The position numbers and the translations under genes are program-made. 6,137 nt of DNA from contig JASLHP010000402.1 in the NCBI GenBank assembly GCA_030149625.1, positions 1 to 6,137 on the forward strand, written 5' to 3'. The notes beneath the pieces are model-generated. The model did not search any database and had not been told where the DNA came from. It saw nothing but the letters and a program-made list of their open reading frames with translations. Each line of letters starts with the position of its first letter. Within the stretch, counting starts at the first letter, position 1. This document shows positions 5,150-6,137 of the stretch, piece after piece. Source of the stretch: Solirubrobacteraceae bacterium (GTDB lineage Bacteria > Actinomycetota > Thermoleophilia > Solirubrobacterales > Solirubrobacteraceae).

Positions 5150-6137
5150 GCGGAGCCGGCGAGCGCGGCGCGCTGGCGATCGTCCTGCACACGCACATGC
5201 CCTATGTCGAGGGTTTCGGCACGTGGCCCTTCGGCGAGGAGTGGTTGTGGGAGGCGATGGCCAGCTGCTACCTGCCGCTGCTCCAGCTGCTCGACGAGGG
5301 CGCGCCGCTCACGCTGTCGCTGACGCCGGTCCTGTGCGACCAGCTGGAGGCGCCCGGCGTGTACGAGCGTTTCGCCGCGTTCGTCTCGGACGTGCGTCGC
5401 GAGACCCACGCCGAGGATGCCGCCGGCCTGCGCGCCGGCGGTCACGAGCGGCTCGCGCGCGAGCTCGACCGCTCGTGGAGCGAGTACGAGCTGGCACTCG
5501 CGAGCCTGCGCGCGCGCGGCGGCGACATGCTTGCGGCGCTCGCGCCCCACGCCCAGTGGACCTCCTCGGCGACGCACGCGATCCTGCCGCTGCTCGCGAC
5601 CGACGCGGGCGTGCGCATGCAGTTGCAAAGCGGTGTCGCGGCCCACCGCCGCCGCTTCGGCGAGCACTGGCGTGGCGGCTTCTGGCTGCCGGAGTGCGCG
5701 TATGCGCCGTGGCTGGCGCGCGCGCTCGAGGACGCGGGCGTGCGCGCCACGTGCGTCGAGCTCACCGGCCGCTTCGGGCTTGGCGCGCGCGAGCACCTGT
5801 GCCCGTTCGCGACCGACGCGGGCCTGCTGCTCGTGCCGATCGACCGCAGCACGATGTCGCTGGTTTGGAGCGACGCCGGCTATCCGGCGAGCGGCGCGTA
5901 TCGCGACTACCACCACCACACGATCCATCACCACAATCCGTGGGACAACGCCGGCGACGCTTACGACCACGACGCGGCGCTGGCGCTCGCGCGCGCGCAC
6001 GCGGCGGACTTCGTCGAACGCACGCTCGGTCGTCTGCGCGGCGCCAACGACTCGGCGCACGAGACGGCGCTGCCGGGCGGCGGGCTGGTCGTGTGCGCGC
6101 TCGACACGGAGCTGCTCGGGCACTGGTGGTACGAGGG
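5146..6137 (+). CDS. GH57 alpha-glucan branching-enzyme-type protein, Rv3031-like (3' end outside window)
   Basis: Glycoside hydrolase family 57 enzymes of this type cut alpha-1,4 glucan and rejoin it as alpha-1,6 branches, in the cytoplasm. The GTG start at 5146 overlaps the methyltransferase stop (GTGA, 5146-5149), and 330 whole codons are visible. Family motifs occur in order: AIVLHTHMPYVEGFGTWPFG (11-30), with the motif 1 histidines; WTSSATHAILPLL (138-150); GFWLPECAY (178-186), where E183 (codon 5692-5694) is the expected nucleophile; and CALDTELLGHWWYEG (317 to the window edge), where D320 (codon 6103-6105) is the expected acid/base. The final glycine codon is cut by the window end. A histidine-rich stretch, YHHHTIHHHNPW (255-266), lies between the two catalytic motifs. 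Full-length relatives such as Rv3031 are about 500 residues or more, so the C-terminal helical part is missing here only because of the window. The next gene may be a glycosyltransferase like Rv3032. The GH57 assignment is firm; branching as the exact activity is probable. Confidence 0.92.
   Translation, partial: MSGAGERGALAIVLHTHMPYVEGFGTWPFGEEWLWEAMASCYLPLLQLLDEGAPLTLSLTPVLCDQLEAPGVYERFAAFVSDVRRETHAEDAAGLRAGGHERLARELDRSWSEYELALASLRARGGDMLAALAPHAQWTSSATHAILPLLATDAGVRMQLQSGVAAHRRRFGEHWRGGFWLPECAYAPWLARALEDAGVRATCVELTGRFGLGAREHLCPFATDAGLLLVPIDRSTMSLVWSDAGYPASGAYRDYHHHTIHHHNPWDNAGDAYDHDAALALARAHAADFVERTLGRLRGANDSAHETALPGGGLVVCALDTELLGHWWYE

Noticed and set aside
5420..5441. Perfect 8-base inverted repeat CCGCCGGC / GCCGGCGG with a six-base loop
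   Set aside because: It lies inside the GH57 coding sequence, consists only of G and C, has no T-run and no position that suggests control. Chance in GC-rich coding DNA explains it.
5041..6123. Long minus-strand open frame of 360 codons opposite the GH57 gene
   Set aside because: Its product is an Arg/Ala/Val-rich string with no recognisable domain, and the plus strand carries all the visible GH57 motifs. It is a typical antisense shadow of GC-rich coding DNA.

Overview
This is a very GC-rich window with dense, mostly gap-free genes. Reading frames favour G/C at third positions, and long spurious frames lie opposite most real genes. The protein types point to an actinobacterium, probably of the class Thermoleophilia (Solirubrobacterales, for example a Conexibacter- or Solirubrobacter-like organism). 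The clues are an FtsZ with a compact C-terminus, a stand-alone Lon N-terminal domain protein, and a methyltransferase/GH57 pair that resembles mycobacterial Rv3030-Rv3031. This placement is inference from remembered families; no search was run.

Left block, plus strand (1-2658): the 3' part of ftsZ, then 18 bases later a gamma-glutamyltransferase-like Ntn-hydrolase, then a small unrecognised lipoprotein whose start overlaps the previous stop (ATGA). The three probably form one transcription unit. The hydrolase keeps the autoprocessing threonine but appears to have lost several residues that hold glutamate in classical GGT.

Middle block, minus strand (4280 to 2708): a class I SAM-dependent methyltransferase, then, 10 bases after its stop, a Lon-substrate-binding-domain protein without ATPase or protease parts. 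A perfect 8-base inverted repeat is centred on the start codon of the second gene. This block converges with the left block across a 49-base gap (2659-2707) that has only a weak hairpin.

Right block, plus strand (4361-6137): a second class I methyltransferase and, overlapping it by four bases (GTGA), a GH57 alpha-glucan branching-enzyme-type gene that runs off the window. The pair matches the order and protein types of Rv3030-Rv3031 in the mycobacterial methylglucose lipopolysaccharide region. The likely theme is synthesis of a methylated, branched intracellular alpha-glucan. The right and middle blocks diverge from about 80 bases (4281-4360) that should hold both promoters.

There are no RNA genes, CRISPR arrays, insertion sequences or other mobile elements that I can support. 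No stretch over 300 bases lacks a gene. The most interesting points are the altered GGT-like active site beside ftsZ, the Rv3030-Rv3031-like pair outside the mycobacteria, and the uncharacterised lipoprotein.
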